From Przewalskia tangutica (Eukaryota > Streptophyta > Magnoliopsida > Solanales > Solanaceae), in the NCBI GenBank assembly GCA_029844215.1, contig CM056738.1, forward strand, positions 42,234,388 through 42,298,387: a stretch of DNA of 64,000 nucleotides, in the 5' to 3' direction. The position numbers and the translations under genes were made by a program. How positions within the stretch are numbered: position 1 is the first letter of the stretch; each line of letters opens with the position of its first letter. The notes below the pieces were generated by a model. The model worked only from the letters and a program-made list of their open reading frames with translations, was not told the origin of the DNA and did not search any database. Shown piece by piece: positions 32,992 through 43,621 of the stretch.

Positions 32992-34183
32992 CTAAAATGG
33001 TGGTGGTGGCGGTGGATAATGCATCGACCATTGGTTGAACAGGGAACTCATCTCGTCAAACTGCTGGTGCAACTGTTGTTGCTCCTGCCTCAATTCTTGT
33101 TGCCCTTGTCGCAACTCATGTTGTCCCTGTCTCAACTCATTTTGTCCTTGTATCATTGTGTCGAAATGTTGCATCATCATTCTCTGGTTCTGGAGCACTT
33201 GCTCCATCATCGGCACTGGAGGTTCTGCTTCTGTAGTTGGTTGATGGCTAGGTCCTGCCGCATGTTGAGCCCCTATTTCAGGCTCATCTTCGTTCATTGC
33301 GGCCTCTGCTGCTGGTTGTACTCTTCGTCTGGCTGCTGGGGGGCTTGGGTATGGGAAATAGTGCACTATCCCATAGGACACAGGCAGTTGGTTTCTTTCA
33401 TTAGTATCAGTGGGTAGGATTGGGACCGCATTCATGTGACATAGCTTGGTGATAACTGAGTCATGTCCCAATCAACCTGTTGTTACCAACCTGCTAATTT
33501 CCTCAATGCTCTGCACTATTTCTTTCCCCACATCAATCGTCAATCCCCTCATAATTCCATATATCAGCTTAATCCTATCTTCTGGCACTCTGGTGAAGTG
33601 TGTGGATGGAATCATGCGGACACTGACGAAATATAGCCAACCCTTGGCTGCTTTGTTGAATTGGCACCTGCTCAGTGCTCTTGACCCATTTCTCGCCATA
33701 TCAAAAGCAGCCCCAGGGTAGCTCACTGTGTTTGAGACGGTATTCCGATTGATGTTATCGCTTCCTAGACCATGTTCTAAAATGGCTCCGATCACCAATT
33801 CCTCCTTCAACATCAACTGTCTTCAATTGTGTATTTATATCTTCTGCTGTCACAGGCACATAATTTCCCCTTACAAAGCATCCCCTTTCCACCCTTTCCG
33901 GAAAGTTAGCATAGAATTCCCGCACCATTATTGTGTTCACTGGTGCTATCTTCTCCGGATTTACAAATCTCCTCCACCCCCTTAACTCAATCATTGCCCG
34001 AATGGGCTCATAAACATCCTCTTCCCCAAACGACTCCCTCTGATAGTCCATTCCCCTTTCAGGGATTAAGGGCCTAGTACTAAACTTTTTGTATCTTTGG
34101 AAGGCTTCGTAGCTCACAAACCTAGTATCATCGTAATGTGGGGCTGGGGTGGATGTGGAGGCTCTTCTCTTCCTGGTGGCCAT
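32992..34183 (-). pseudogene. Third ORF of element E (putative plant transposon protein type)
   Basis: It starts at 34183 (MATRKRRASTSTPAPHYDD) and ends at 32992-32994. One frame change near 33765 and one in-frame stop near 33472 (after RLVTTG) break about 395 codons. Domain blocks are FYANFPERVERGCFVRGNYVP, CQFNKAAKGWLYFVSVRMIP and RVPEDRIKLIYGIM. An acidic/Q-rich tail follows with repeats of RQGQ(Q/H)ELRQGQ, about 7 residues each, and a final run of seven prolines. It matches the D copy throughout, so the protein was under common descent rather than chance. The N-terminus is basic and Ser/Thr-rich. No membrane segment is visible, which argues against an envelope role. Function unknown. Confidence 0.78.
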
Positions 34184-35058
34184 GGTTAAAACAGTTTCTG
34201 CAGCTTACAACTTAGTGGCACAAATGTTTCCCAACACAATCAACAACTAGCAGTTAAACACAACACCCCCAAACTTCAACTCTACTGCCCAAAGCCACAC
34301 CCTCCTTTTCTACTCTTTCTCCAAACTTCACAATCAATTTTTCAGCACCCAAACTTCTTCACAACTACAATACTCCTTCAAACTACTACCTCCTATGACT
34401 TCAATAAAGATCTCAAGAACAGAAAAAGATTACCTTTTTATGAGAAGATTCAAGCTGTTCTTGTTTCTAATGGTGGTTTGAGACTATGGAATGGAGCTTT
34501 GTTGTTTGAGATAGCTAAGGGTTTTTAGGAATTTAAGAGTTTTGGTTGTGTTTGGGTTGGATTTGTGGAGGATTTGTGGGCAAATTTTTGGATTTTCGTG
34601 TGTATTTGGAGGAGGGGGTTAGGTTTTTGGTTTTGAATTTGGGGCGAATCGATTTACAGGCGTTTTAAGTTTCGATTTTCGCCAGCGGCCCTGCTTTTAG
34701 CGCGCGGCTGATGTCTGCCGGGACTTTCTGCGCGGCCATTCTGAAATACGCTTAGACTGGCATTTTATGGATTTACTGTCGCGGCCCTGCTCTGGCCGCG
34801 CGCCTAAACTCAGCGCCTCTTGATTCTTTTAGCGCGCGCCACATCTGGCCGCGTAACCTGCTTCGAAATCCGGCTTTTCTTGATTTTCGCCGCCGGTTTA
34901 TTGGCACATGCACATCAATCACAAGACAAACACTACCTCCGTGAGACCGTTCTTAATAAAAACTACTATATTAAAATAAAATAAACTGAAATACCTTGGG
35001 TTGCCTCCCAAGTAGCGCTGTCTTTAACGTCTTTTAGTCGGACGCAAGTTCCTTAGTT
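34184..35058 (-). other. Leader region between protease and third ORF of E
   Basis: Non-coding. It has a GC-rich island at 34680-34900, a C/A-rich leader and a donor-like AAAAAG|GTAATC at 34428-34439 on minus. The conserved GACGTTAAAGACAGC and GGGAGGCAACCCAAGG blocks lie at about 34995-35040. No reverse-transcriptase motif occurs, and the gap is too short for pol. Confidence 0.6.
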
Positions 35059-36083
35059 TTAATAACCGTGAGGTGGATCAAGCCCCCAACTAATCCATTT
35101 CCTCCACATTTTGCGTTTTCTTTTTCTTCTTTTCTTCTTAGCATTATCAGTAAGGGGGAGTTCAGGAACACATACCTGCGTCAGTGGGGGTTTGGCAAAC
35201 CATGCCTGCTTTCGTGGGCTCATCTCCCTTTGGTTGACTTGTAATGGCTCACAGGGGGGCTTCATGGTGCTGATTGCAAAGTACCTGCTCATGGTTGGTG
35301 GCTCGATGACATGTTTAAAAACTTTAAACACCATTTCTTCCTTCTCCACCCTTAATGTTAGCTCTCCCCTTTCAACATCAATCAAAGCTCTCCCCGTTGC
35401 TAGGAATGGTCTCCCCAATATGATAGGGATTTCCGCATCTTCTTCCATGTCTAGAATGAGGAAGTCTGCAGGAAAGAAGAATTTTCCTACTTTGACAATC
35501 ACGTCCTCAATTTTCCTCTTGGATGAACCACCGCCTGTCGGCTAGTTGCGGACTCACGGTGGTTGGTTTGGCCTCTCCAACTCGATCGCTTAAATACTGA
35601 TAAGGACATCATATTTATACTTGCTCCTAAATCACACAAAGCTCTGTTGCAAGTCACCCTGCCCACTGTGCAAGGTAGTGTAAAGCTTCCTGGATCCTTT
35701 AGTTTTGGTGGCAACTTCTTCTGCAAGATAGCACTACACTCTTACATTGGTAGTGCTATTTCGTATTCTGCCAACTTCTTCTTCTTCCCCAAGATCTCCT
35801 TCATGAACTTGAAATAGGAGGGCATCTGCTCTAATGCTTCTATGAAAGGTATGTTGATATGCAGCTTCCTGAATGTCTCCAAAAATTTGGAGAATTGTTT
35901 ATCAACCGCCTTTCGCTGTAGTCTCTGGGGGAATGGGATCTTCTCTGTATACTCCTTCTCTGGAGTTTTCTCTACTACTGGGCTAGGCTCAATCACCTTC
36001 TCTTTTTCTATCTCTGCCTTCTTCTCAACTCTTGATCGAGGTGATCTTGCTCCATTGTTGCTTCTCAACCGCATCGCTGGCAT
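35059..36083 (-). pseudogene. Protease region of gag-pro, element E
   Basis: Three frames together give LQRKAVDKQFSKFLETFRKL, EALEQMPSYFKFMKEILG, PPKLKDPGSFTLPCTVG, the aspartic-protease block LCDLGASINMMSLSVFKR, and PADFLILDMEEDAEIPIILG with RPFLATGRALIDVERG. A basic tail and a stop at 35059 follow. Breaks lie near 35745 and 35560, where the frame shifts. The D-L-G-A-S catalytic motif is intact. The segment overlaps the end of gag by a frame shift at about 36070. In D the same junction reads through in one frame, so gag and protease were originally one ORF. After the stop there is leader sequence, not RT. Confidence 0.8.
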
Positions 36084-37459
36084 TGCTCCCTTGGATTTAC
36101 CTCTGTGTTGCTTGACAATGTACCTTGTGGCATGCTGTTTGCCTGCTTTTCTAGCTGACCCACTTGTGTCTGTAAGTTCCTGAACGAGGATCTAGCTTCT
36201 GTCATGAACTGAGTCTGGGCGTTGGCAAGTGCTGTCACAGCTGCTTTTAGCTCGTCTGGCTTTTCTTGCTGAACCGGTGCATTGAACTGTTGAGGATGCT
36301 GGGCCTGAGTAAAGGGCTGCTGGTTTTGGTTCTGCTGGGGTTGATACTGGCCCCTGTATTGATTCTGCTGCCCCTGGTCTCCTCTCCATGAGAAATTTGG
36401 GTGATTTCTCCACCCTGGATTATAAGTGTTGGAGTATGGATTGTTCTGTGGCCTCTGATAATTACCCACGGCCTGACACTCTGCCTGCTCCATTGGTATA
36501 TTATTGGGATCAGCTGAAGGACACCTATCGAATGTATGTGGGCCACCACATATTTCACAACTTTTAGGCATCTGCACCGCATTCACTGACACTGTATGTT
36601 GCTGCAACTGTTTCGCCAAAAGGGCCACTTGGGCATTCAAGGCAGCAATAACATCTATTTCGTGGACTCCCACTGTTCTTCTCCCACTTGTCGACCTCTC
36701 TTCTGTGACATGGTTGTTGGTGGCCATATCTTCTAGTAACTCATGAGCGTCGTGGGCTGTTTTCCTCATGAATGCCCCACATGCTGCTGCATCTATGATG
36801 GTTCTGGTTGTACTGCTCAGCCCGTTGTAGAAGATATGGACCAAGTTCCACAACTCAATGCAATGGTGTGGGCATTTTCTCTGCAAGTCTTTGAACCTTT
36901 TCCAAGCTTCATATAAGGACTCTCCATCTGCTTGGTAGAAGTTGTTCAACTCCCCTCTCAGTTTTGCTGCTTTGCATGGGGGAAATAACTTGACTAGGAA
37001 TTTCTGTGCCAGCTCGTGCCATGTAAAAATTGAATCAGCCGGCAGGGAATTCAACCATACTTTTGCTCTATCCCTGAGTGAGAAGGGGAAGAGCCTCAAT
37101 CTGACGGCATCATCAGTAACGTCGTTATATCTGAAAGTTGCACATAGCTCCAAGAAATTAGCTATGTGCATATGTGGATCATCTGATGGCAGTCCTCTTA
37201 ATTGCACTGTGTGTTGTACCATGCTCAGAATCGCCGGTTTTATCTCGAAGTTGTTGGCTCCTATTGCAGGGAGCCTAATGCATGTCTGTGCTCCATTCAC
37301 TCTAGGCAGCACATAGTCTCCCAAGCTTCTTTCTGCCTGGACTTGAACTCTTTCCTCGACATCCATAGGTACTTGCCGAGGTATGGCTGGATTGGGTTGA
37401 TTTTCTCCTAACCCTTCTCTCATCATGTTGTTGTTTTGGACACCGTCCATCTCTATCAA
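36065..37459 (-). CDS. Gag polyprotein of element E
   Basis: An unbroken 464-residue frame. The capsid part has LPSDDPHMHIANFLELCATF, LRLFPFSLRDRAKVWLNSLP and WHELAQKFLVKLFPPCKAAKL, then FYQADGESLYEAWKRFKDLQ and CPHHCIELWNLVHIFYNGLS. These are the standard blocks of Athila/Tat-type retrotransposon gag (about residues 80-260). A zinc-knuckle-like CEICGGPHTFDRCP follows near residue 330 (C-x2-C-x4-H-x4-C form), then a Q/N-rich stretch and a coiled-coil-like tail (FRNLQTQVGQLEKQ). Gag packages element RNA in cytoplasmic particles. It is the only intact structural protein in the window and could in principle be made from the E promoter. The start at 37459 is the first ATG in frame after the primer site. 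Confidence 0.88.
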   Translation of the reverse strand: MIEMDGVQNNNMMREGLGENQPNPAIPRQVPMDVEERVQVQAERSLGDYVLPRVNGAQTCIRLPAIGANNFEIKPAILSMVQHTVQLRGLPSDDPHMHIANFLELCATFRYNDVTDDAVRLRLFPFSLRDRAKVWLNSLPADSIFTWHELAQKFLVKLFPPCKAAKLRGELNNFYQADGESLYEAWKRFKDLQRKCPHHCIELWNLVHIFYNGLSSTTRTIIDAAACGAFMRKTAHDAHELLEDMATNNHVTEERSTSGRRTVGVHEIDVIAALNAQVALLAKQLQQHTVSVNAVQMPKSCEICGGPHTFDRCPSADPNNIPMEQAECQAVGNYQRPQNNPYSNTYNPGWRNHPNFSWRGDQGQQNQYRGQYQPQQNQNQQPFTQAQHPQQFNAPVQQEKPDELKAAVTALANAQTQFMTEARSSFRNLQTQVGQLEKQANSMPQGTLSSNTEVNPREQCQRCG

Positions 37460-37723
37460 AGTTGCAATCCGCTGATTCTTTCATTACGTTTCTGAGGTTT
37501 TCTCAATTTCTGGATTGAAGGGAACAAGAGTGTCTGCTCCTCTTCTCCTTCGCATAAACTGATTTCCTGAAATAGATCAAAAACAGACAACAAATCACGG
37601 CACCCTGATTTTTGAAATAAATAAATAATGAAAAAAAAACGTGAAAATTAAAATTAAAAATAAAAATAAAAACCAAATTAGAAATTAAAAATAGATAAAT
37701 TTGATATTGAACTAATGCCTAAT

Positions 37724-37740
37724 CCCCGGCAACGGCGCCA
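37724..37740 (-). promoter_or_regulatory. Primer-binding site of element E
   Basis: On minus TGGCGCCGTTGCCGGGG lies a few bases from the LTR end. It is the primer site typical of Athila-like elements. Confidence 0.85.
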
Positions 37741-37746
37741 AAAACT

Positions 37747-39143
37747 TGATGCGCGAAAAGATGCACACACTTTAACGCAAGTGCACGTTATCGTAACAAG
37801 TAATATAGTCTTAGTAAGACCGAATATCGTCCACAAGGATTAGAGTTCAAGTACCAATTATCTATCTTTTGGTATCTATTTGGCAATTGATGTTTGGATT
37901 TGTTGTTTATAACTAAGAATTATAAAAGCTATTTTAACTAATGAGCTTACTTCAGATGTGATGGGAATAGGGCTTCCATGTCTCTTCAACTATCCGCTTA
38001 TGTTATTTATTAATACAACGAATTATGGTCTTCTTCTCTCGGAGAAAGCAGGTTTACGAAATCGTTTTATATTCCCGTTAAGGATATATAAACACTCAAC
38101 CCCAGTATTGCACCTTACCTACCTTTCGGTGATAAGGATAACTCTATAGGAGGATTAAGAACAAAAACCTAGTTAACCGTCACGCACCATGCGCAAAATT
38201 AGGGGTTTTAAGCCTCTCATTAACGCTACATAAATAATTGAGGTATTTTCATCCCCAATCCAAGAATGTCTACCCAACTTACATCATATTCACAATCCCT
38301 CCTTTCGAAGTAAATTAGAAATCATATAAGGATAATTAATTGTCAATTAATTACCAAGCATTCAACGCAATTATTGGATAGATCTCTCAAAGAATAATAA
38401 TAACCATAAACATGCATTAATTCATAACATAAGTTTCTAGAGAATTAACATGGAAAGCCCTATAAGAGAATTAGTTCCTAGCCATAGATATGACAAGAAC
38501 TAATTCAAAGTTCATCATGCAAAAACTGAAATAAAGACAAGAAAAAGGAAAGAAATTACTAAGTTTAGGTCTCCAATCTCCAAGCAAGTAAATATTGTGT
38601 TGTGCAAGAAGGGGAACCCTCAAAATCTGCTTAGGGTTCTCCTTTTATAGGCTGAAAACCGCCTCTCTCTTTTCCCTGCAGGCCTGGCCCAGAAAATCGT
38701 CAAAACCCTGATTTTCAGCGTCGCCGCGGCCTGATTCAGCGCGGCCGGAACCAATGGTCGCCGGGTGAATTGCGCGCGGCCAGTCTCTGGCATGCAGCGT
38801 GGCGGCTCGCCTTCGTAGCCTCTCTGATGATTAGGCGCCACGGCCCTGCACTTGTTGACATGAGGCGCCGCGGCGCTGGAACCTGCGACCTCTGCGGGCG
38901 TTGGGCGCGCGGCCTACTTGCAGGAGGCGCGACTGGTTTTTGCCTCGTTCGCCACTTTCTCTGTTTTTAGCTCTGGAACCTTCTCTTTTGCCCTCTTTTA
39001 GCTCCTTTTCCGCCATTTGGCCATTTTAACCACTTTGACTCAAAAGAAAGAAAAACTATCGTAATACGACACTTATTTGTACAAAAAGGGACAAAAGACT
39101 TACTAAAACTGACTCGAAAAGTGTATATAAAATACACCGATCA
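37747..39143 (-). repeat. 5' LTR of element E
   Basis: This 1397-base partner of 30391-31788 has its GC-rich core at about 38680-38935. The TSD GTAAG follows at 39144. Confidence 0.95.
38643..38650 (-). promoter_or_regulatory. TATA-like box in 5' LTR of E
   Basis: Minus-strand CTATAAAAGG is the likely promoter for the element transcript, given its position in the 5' LTR. Confidence 0.6.
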
Positions 39144-39148
39144 GTAAG

Positions 39149-40862
39149 GAATCCTCTCAATGTATTCCCTCACTAGGACTGTTGGAACTTCCTCTAACAT
39201 AGGGCGGTCCTCAGTAACCCCATCCTTCTATGCATCTACTCTCTGTTCTACCGCAGGCTGGGGTGTAGGCTGTTCTAGCTACTTTCCATTTCTCAGCTGC
39301 ACCACTTGGCACTGTTCTCTGGGGTTCATCTCTGTATTACTAGGCAGAGTGCCCTGTGGCCTGTTGTTTTCCATCTTTGCTAGTTGTCCCACCTGCGTCT
39401 CCAAATTCCTGATAGAGGATCTTGTCTCTGCCATGAACTGGGTCTGTGAGTTGGTGAGTGTCAACATGGCTGCTCTCAACTCATCTGGCTTTTCTTGTTG
39501 AGCATGTCCACTGAATTATTGTGAAGATGAGGCCTGAGTGAATGGTTGCTGATTTTGGTATTGGCCTCGAAACTTGTTCTGCTGCCCTTGATCACCCCTC
39601 CATGAAAATTTAGGGTGATTCCTCCACGCTGGATTGTAGGTATTTGAATAGGGGTTGTTCTGGGGCCTTTGGTAATTCCCCACTGCTTGGCATTCTGCTT
39701 GCTCGATAGAGATGTTGTTGGGGTCTGCTGATGGGCACCTATCAAAGGTATGGGGACCTCCACACATCTCACAACTCAATGGCATTTGAACTGCGATCAC
39801 TGACACTGTGTTCTATTGCAGTTGCTTGGTCAAGAGAGCAACCTGTGCATTTAACGTTGTGATGACATCAATCTCATGAACTCCTATTGCTCTTCTTTCA
39901 CTCACCCCTCTGTCCTCTGTTACATGATTATTGGTGGCCATGACTTCTAGCAAATCATGGGCCTCATGTGCTGTCTTCCTCATGAAGGTTCCACCTGCAG
40001 CTGCGTCAATGATAGTTCTTGTGGTCCCGCTTAGCCCATTGTAGAAAATATGGACCAAATTCCACAGCTCAATGCTATGATGTGGACATTTCCTCTGTAA
40101 ATCGTTAAATCTCTCCTAAGCCTCATAGAGTGACTCTCCATCAGCCTAATAAAAATTGTTCAACTCCCATCTCAGCTTAACGGCTTTGGACGGTGGAAAT
40201 AACTTTGCTAAGAACTTCTGTGCTAACTCCTGCCATGTGAATATAGAATCTGTAGGCAGAGAATTCAACCAAACTTTTGCTCTATCCCTGAGTGAGAAGG
40301 GAAAGAGCCTCAATCGGATGGCGTCGTCAGTAACGTCATTGTACTTGAAAGTTGCACACAATTCCAAGAAGTTCGATATGTGCATATGAGGATCTTCCGA
40401 TGGCAACCCTCCGAATTGAACAGTATTCTGCACCATACTCAGGATCGTAGGCTTGATTTCGAAATTATTTGCTCCTATTACTGGGAGCCTGATGCAAGTT
40501 TGTGCTCCATTCACCCTTAACAACACATAATCTCCCAAGCTTCTCTCAGCTTGGACCTGGACTCTTTCTTCCACATCCATTGTTAACCTCCGGGGCATCC
40601 TTTGGTTAGGTTGATGACCATCTAACCCTTCGTTCATCTCATTGTTGTTCTGCAAGCCCCCCATTGCTATTAAGGCCAAAATTAAATCTGTTTCTCCCTC
40701 GCTTGCAAGTCTTTTCAATCTCCGAGTTGAAGGGAACAAGTGTATCTGCTCCTCTTCTCCTTCGCATAAACTAGATGCTTGCAACAGATCAAAATCAACA
40801 AACGGATCACGGCGCACGATTTCACGAATAAAAGCGAAAAATATAGTAATAAATAAAAACAA
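39149..40862 (-). pseudogene. Gag polyprotein of element D, broken, cut by E
   Basis: It matches the E gag block by block: PSEDPHMHISNFLELCATF, LRLFPFSLRDRAKVWLNSLP, WQELAQKFLAKLFPPSKAVK, LVHIFYNGLSGTTRTIIDAA, zinc-knuckle-like CEMCGGPHTFDRCP, and SIRNLETQVGQLAK. Single-base stops replace Gln after NNFY (near 40147) and after the KQLQ stretch (near 39812), and another lies near 39515. The frame then continues past the gag end toward protease (readable as ...EQPTPQPAVEQ and EYIERI) until the E insertion at 39148. The protein continues at 30385. Compared with E gag, it is the older, decayed copy. Confidence 0.85.
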
Positions 40863-40919
40863 AAATAAAAACCAAATTAGAAATTAGGAATAGATAGAAT
40901 GATATTGAACTACGCCAAT

Positions 40920-40936
40920 CCCCGGCAACAGCGCCA
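40920..40936 (-). promoter_or_regulatory. Primer-binding site of element D
   Basis: On minus TGGCGCTGTTGCCGGGG differs by one base from the site in E and F. Confidence 0.8.
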
Positions 40937-40942
40937 AAAACT

Positions 40943-42192
40943 TGATGCGCGATTTATGCACACACTAAACGCAAGTGCACGTGTCGTGACAAGTAATATA
41001 GTCTAGAAGACCGAGTTATCGTTCTCAGGAATTAGTGTCCAATTATCAACCTCTATTCTTATGGTATCTATTTGGTAACCGATAATTGATGAATTGTTTA
41101 TAACTATAATTATGGATGCTAACTAAATTACTTTATTTTACTTCAGATATGGTGGAAATAGGGCTTCCAAATCTCCTCAACTATCCGCTCATCTTAATTG
41201 TTAATTCAATTAATTATGGTTCTTCTTCTATTTTGAGGCAGCAGGTTAACTAAGCCGTTTTATACTCCTGTTAAGGTAATATAAACACTCAACCCCAATA
41301 TAGAACCCTTCTACCTTTCGGTGACAAGATTGACTATAAATGAGGATTAAGAACAATAACTTATTAAGCTACACAAGTATCGGGGTACTTTCGTCCACGA
41401 TTTAACCTATGTTTATTCAACTATAGCATATTCACAATCCCTCCTTTCGGCTTTCGATTAGAAATCATATAGGTTATGATAATTAGTGATCAATTAATTA
41501 CCAAGCAATCAAGACAAATATTGAATAAATCTCAACAATAATAAGAAGAAACCAAAACATGCATTAATTCATAAGAATGAGTTTCAAGTGATTCGATATG
41601 GAAAGCCCTAAATTAAGTTAGTTCCTAGCCATAGACATGCCAAGAACTAAACTAATATCCAACATAAACTACAAAGAAATAAAATAAAGAACAAAGAACT
41701 TACACAAAAGTAGTCTCTAATCTTGATCTCCAAGTTGTGATGAATTGGAAAAAGTGGGAACCCCTATTCTAACCTAGGAAGGTCCTTTTTATAGCCTCAA
41801 AAACATTCCCAAATTTTTCCGTCTTGGCCTTAGCCCATTCCCATTCGGATTTGGAAGAATTCCCGCCTCGGCGCCGCGGCCCTGCAACTGGCGCCGCGGC
41901 GCCGAAACTCCTGTGGCTCTCTGTACTTTGGGCGTCGTGGCGTTCTGATGCTGCTGGTTGGAGGCACCGCGGCGCCGCCCTGTTTCTCGCCCGGGTCGCC
42001 AACTTTGTAGCTTTTTGAGCTCTGGAACCTCTGTTTCTGCCCTCTTTTCGCTCCTTTTCGCCAATGTGCCACTTTAAACCATTATGACTCAAAAGAAAGA
42101 AAATCTATCCTAAGACGACACATATTTGTACAAAAATGGGCAAAAGACTAACTAAAAATGACTCAAAAAATGTATATAAAATACACCGATCA
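40943..42192 (-). repeat. 5' LTR of element D
   Basis: This 1250-base partner of 25015-26238 has its GC-rich core at 41862-42000, rich in GGCGCC and GCCGCGGCG. The other copy has lost or altered much of this core. Confidence 0.93.
41787..41794 (-). promoter_or_regulatory. TATA-like box in 5' LTR of D
   Basis: Minus-strand GGCTATAAAAAGG is in the same setting as in the 3' LTR. Confidence 0.55.
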
Positions 42193-42225
42193 CTTCCCAT
42201 CACATAAATTGTGACGGAGGGACTA

Positions 42226-42934
42226 CAAGAAAGGGGGAAAACAAATTGAAAGAAAGAAAAGGAGATGGGGGAAGAAAGAACCTCGAGGGCGTGCTTGAAT
42301 TAGCGTGACTTTCGAAGCTCTTTAGAGATGTGACGGAGGTCAAAGATGGAAATATGTAGGCCTTCACTGACCCCTCTCTGAAGAACGTTGGTGGCACTTC
42401 TTTTGGGTAGTCTGAGACTGAGGCGTAACAACAGTAGAACGTAACAAAATATTACGGCCGCCTAACATAGAGGATAGAGATACGGTAAACTCGACCAAAA
42501 TATGAGACCCGAAGGGCCCATTGCGCACAATCCTATCCTATCTGAGTCCGAGTTTACCCCATGCACTTCAGAGGATTTATAAGTAGTTGTTAATGGAGTT
42601 GAGGTTACCAAATTCTGAGGTGTCGGTATCAATTTATACCGAATTGCTCCACATATAGTCCCCCAAACTACATTTTCTAACCGAACCAGAGCTAATCCGA
42701 ATTGATATATTAACTTTTGAACATCCTGAACAAATGCAAAAGGCTAGCTCAAGTGATCCAGTTATTTTTTCGAACACTTTGAGTGAAAATCCTAGATCTG
42801 CCACTGTGTGAAGTTATAGTCACACCTTCACTACTCTCATTCTAACTCCACCATTATGTGGAGTTATAGTCACACATCCACTACTCTCTTATTCATCTTC
42901 TACAACCTCTATGTAGTAGTATAAATAAGAGTAT
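42226..42934. other. Unassigned DNA
   Basis: About 700 bases without a recognisable gene. A duplicated unit of about 55 bases containing GAGTTATAGTCACAC lies at 42805-42900. Nothing else is named. Confidence 0.4.
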
Positions 42935-43621
42935 TGTCACATCCCAACCTTGAGGAATGTGGTCGGCACCCGGCGGCCTAAGGCCCGAGCGTACTGATCC
43001 TGATACATGGGAGATATACAACCACTCATGGGCCGACAAGGCCTCTGACACACACTTAACTAAATAAGGACATAGTCACATGCACTCAGAAAAGACCTAA
43101 AACATACATATATACATATAAAAAGGCCGACATAAGCATAAAAAATCTACTGGAGAGGCCGACAAGACCACACACGACCATCATATGCAACATGACTATC
43201 TATAAGCCTCTAAAGAGTATACTGACAACTTGTTGGGATAAGGCCCTGTCATACCCAACTATATATATATACACATATGTCATACTTATCAACTATATAG
43301 CTCTAGAAAAAAGGGTGTGACAACCTTCAGCTGAGTCGAGCCCTATTGTAAGGAAAGCAGCATCTCTATCTGTACCTACAAGCATAAACCCCGGAAAGGC
43401 ACATGCAAGGCTGAGACTGTTAAAAAATACAATATTGTAATTGAAATATAAACTGAAACTGTAACTAATGTATATCTATAAGGTAAAGCTTTGAAAATAC
43501 AACCAGTACTCTGAGTGCCTCTGTGGATCAGAATAAGCATAATGAAGTATAAATGTGTATATAACGCCATAGGCCTCTGGAGGCAATATTATCAATGTCT
43601 TGTCTGTATAAGCTGTGCAAT

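Larger units (their letters stand above)
30391..39143 (-). mobile_element. Athila-like Ty3/gypsy element 'E', pol-less, complete LTRs
   Basis: LTRs at 30391-31788 and 37747-39143 begin TGATGCGCG and end ACCGATCA on plus, with the TSD GTAAG at 30386-30390 and 39144-39148. The orientation is minus, from the primer site (37724-37740) and purine tract (31789-31803). The 5.96-kb interior has gag, protease, a leader and a third ORF in the same order as D, and no pol. LTRs agree almost base for base outside their GC-rich cores, so the insertion is young. It lies inside element D. Confidence 0.95.
25015..42192 (-). mobile_element. Athila-like Ty3/gypsy element 'D', pol-less, interrupted by element E
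   Basis: LTRs at 25015-26238 and 40943-42192 start TGATGCGCG and end ACCGATCA as read on plus. The TSD CTTCC is at 25010-25014 and 42193-42197. The primer site next to the right LTR and the purine tract next to the left LTR show it is on the minus strand. Without E it is about 8.4 kb, with 5.9 kb of interior holding gag, protease and a third ORF, but no reverse transcriptase, RNase H or integrase. It inserted into a MITE and was later split by E near the gag-protease boundary. Confidence 0.93.
24813..42223. mobile_element. Second Stowaway-like MITE, split by element D
   Basis: The left part (24813-25009) reads TTTCAAATATGTGATCAC, then TTTAGTTTGTCCCAAGAATA, ATGACAC and TAATTTAAATTTAACAGATG. 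The right part (42198-42223) is CATCACATAAATTGTGACGG followed by AGGGAC and TA. Together they make the usual order of a Solanaceae-type Stowaway MITE whose ends match TCCGTxxCAATTTATGTGA. Element D (TSD CTTCC) separates them, and a SINE fragment lies in the left part. The left terminus is degenerate and approximate. Confidence 0.7.

Noticed and set aside
33019..33417. Leucine-rich plus-strand frame
   Set aside because: It is the antisense of the Q-rich tail of the third ORF of E (CTG/CAG codons read backwards).
5151..39148. Shared TSD GTAAG of LTR A and element E as a sign of linked insertion
   Set aside because: They are different families at different sites; a 5-base match is expected by chance now and then.
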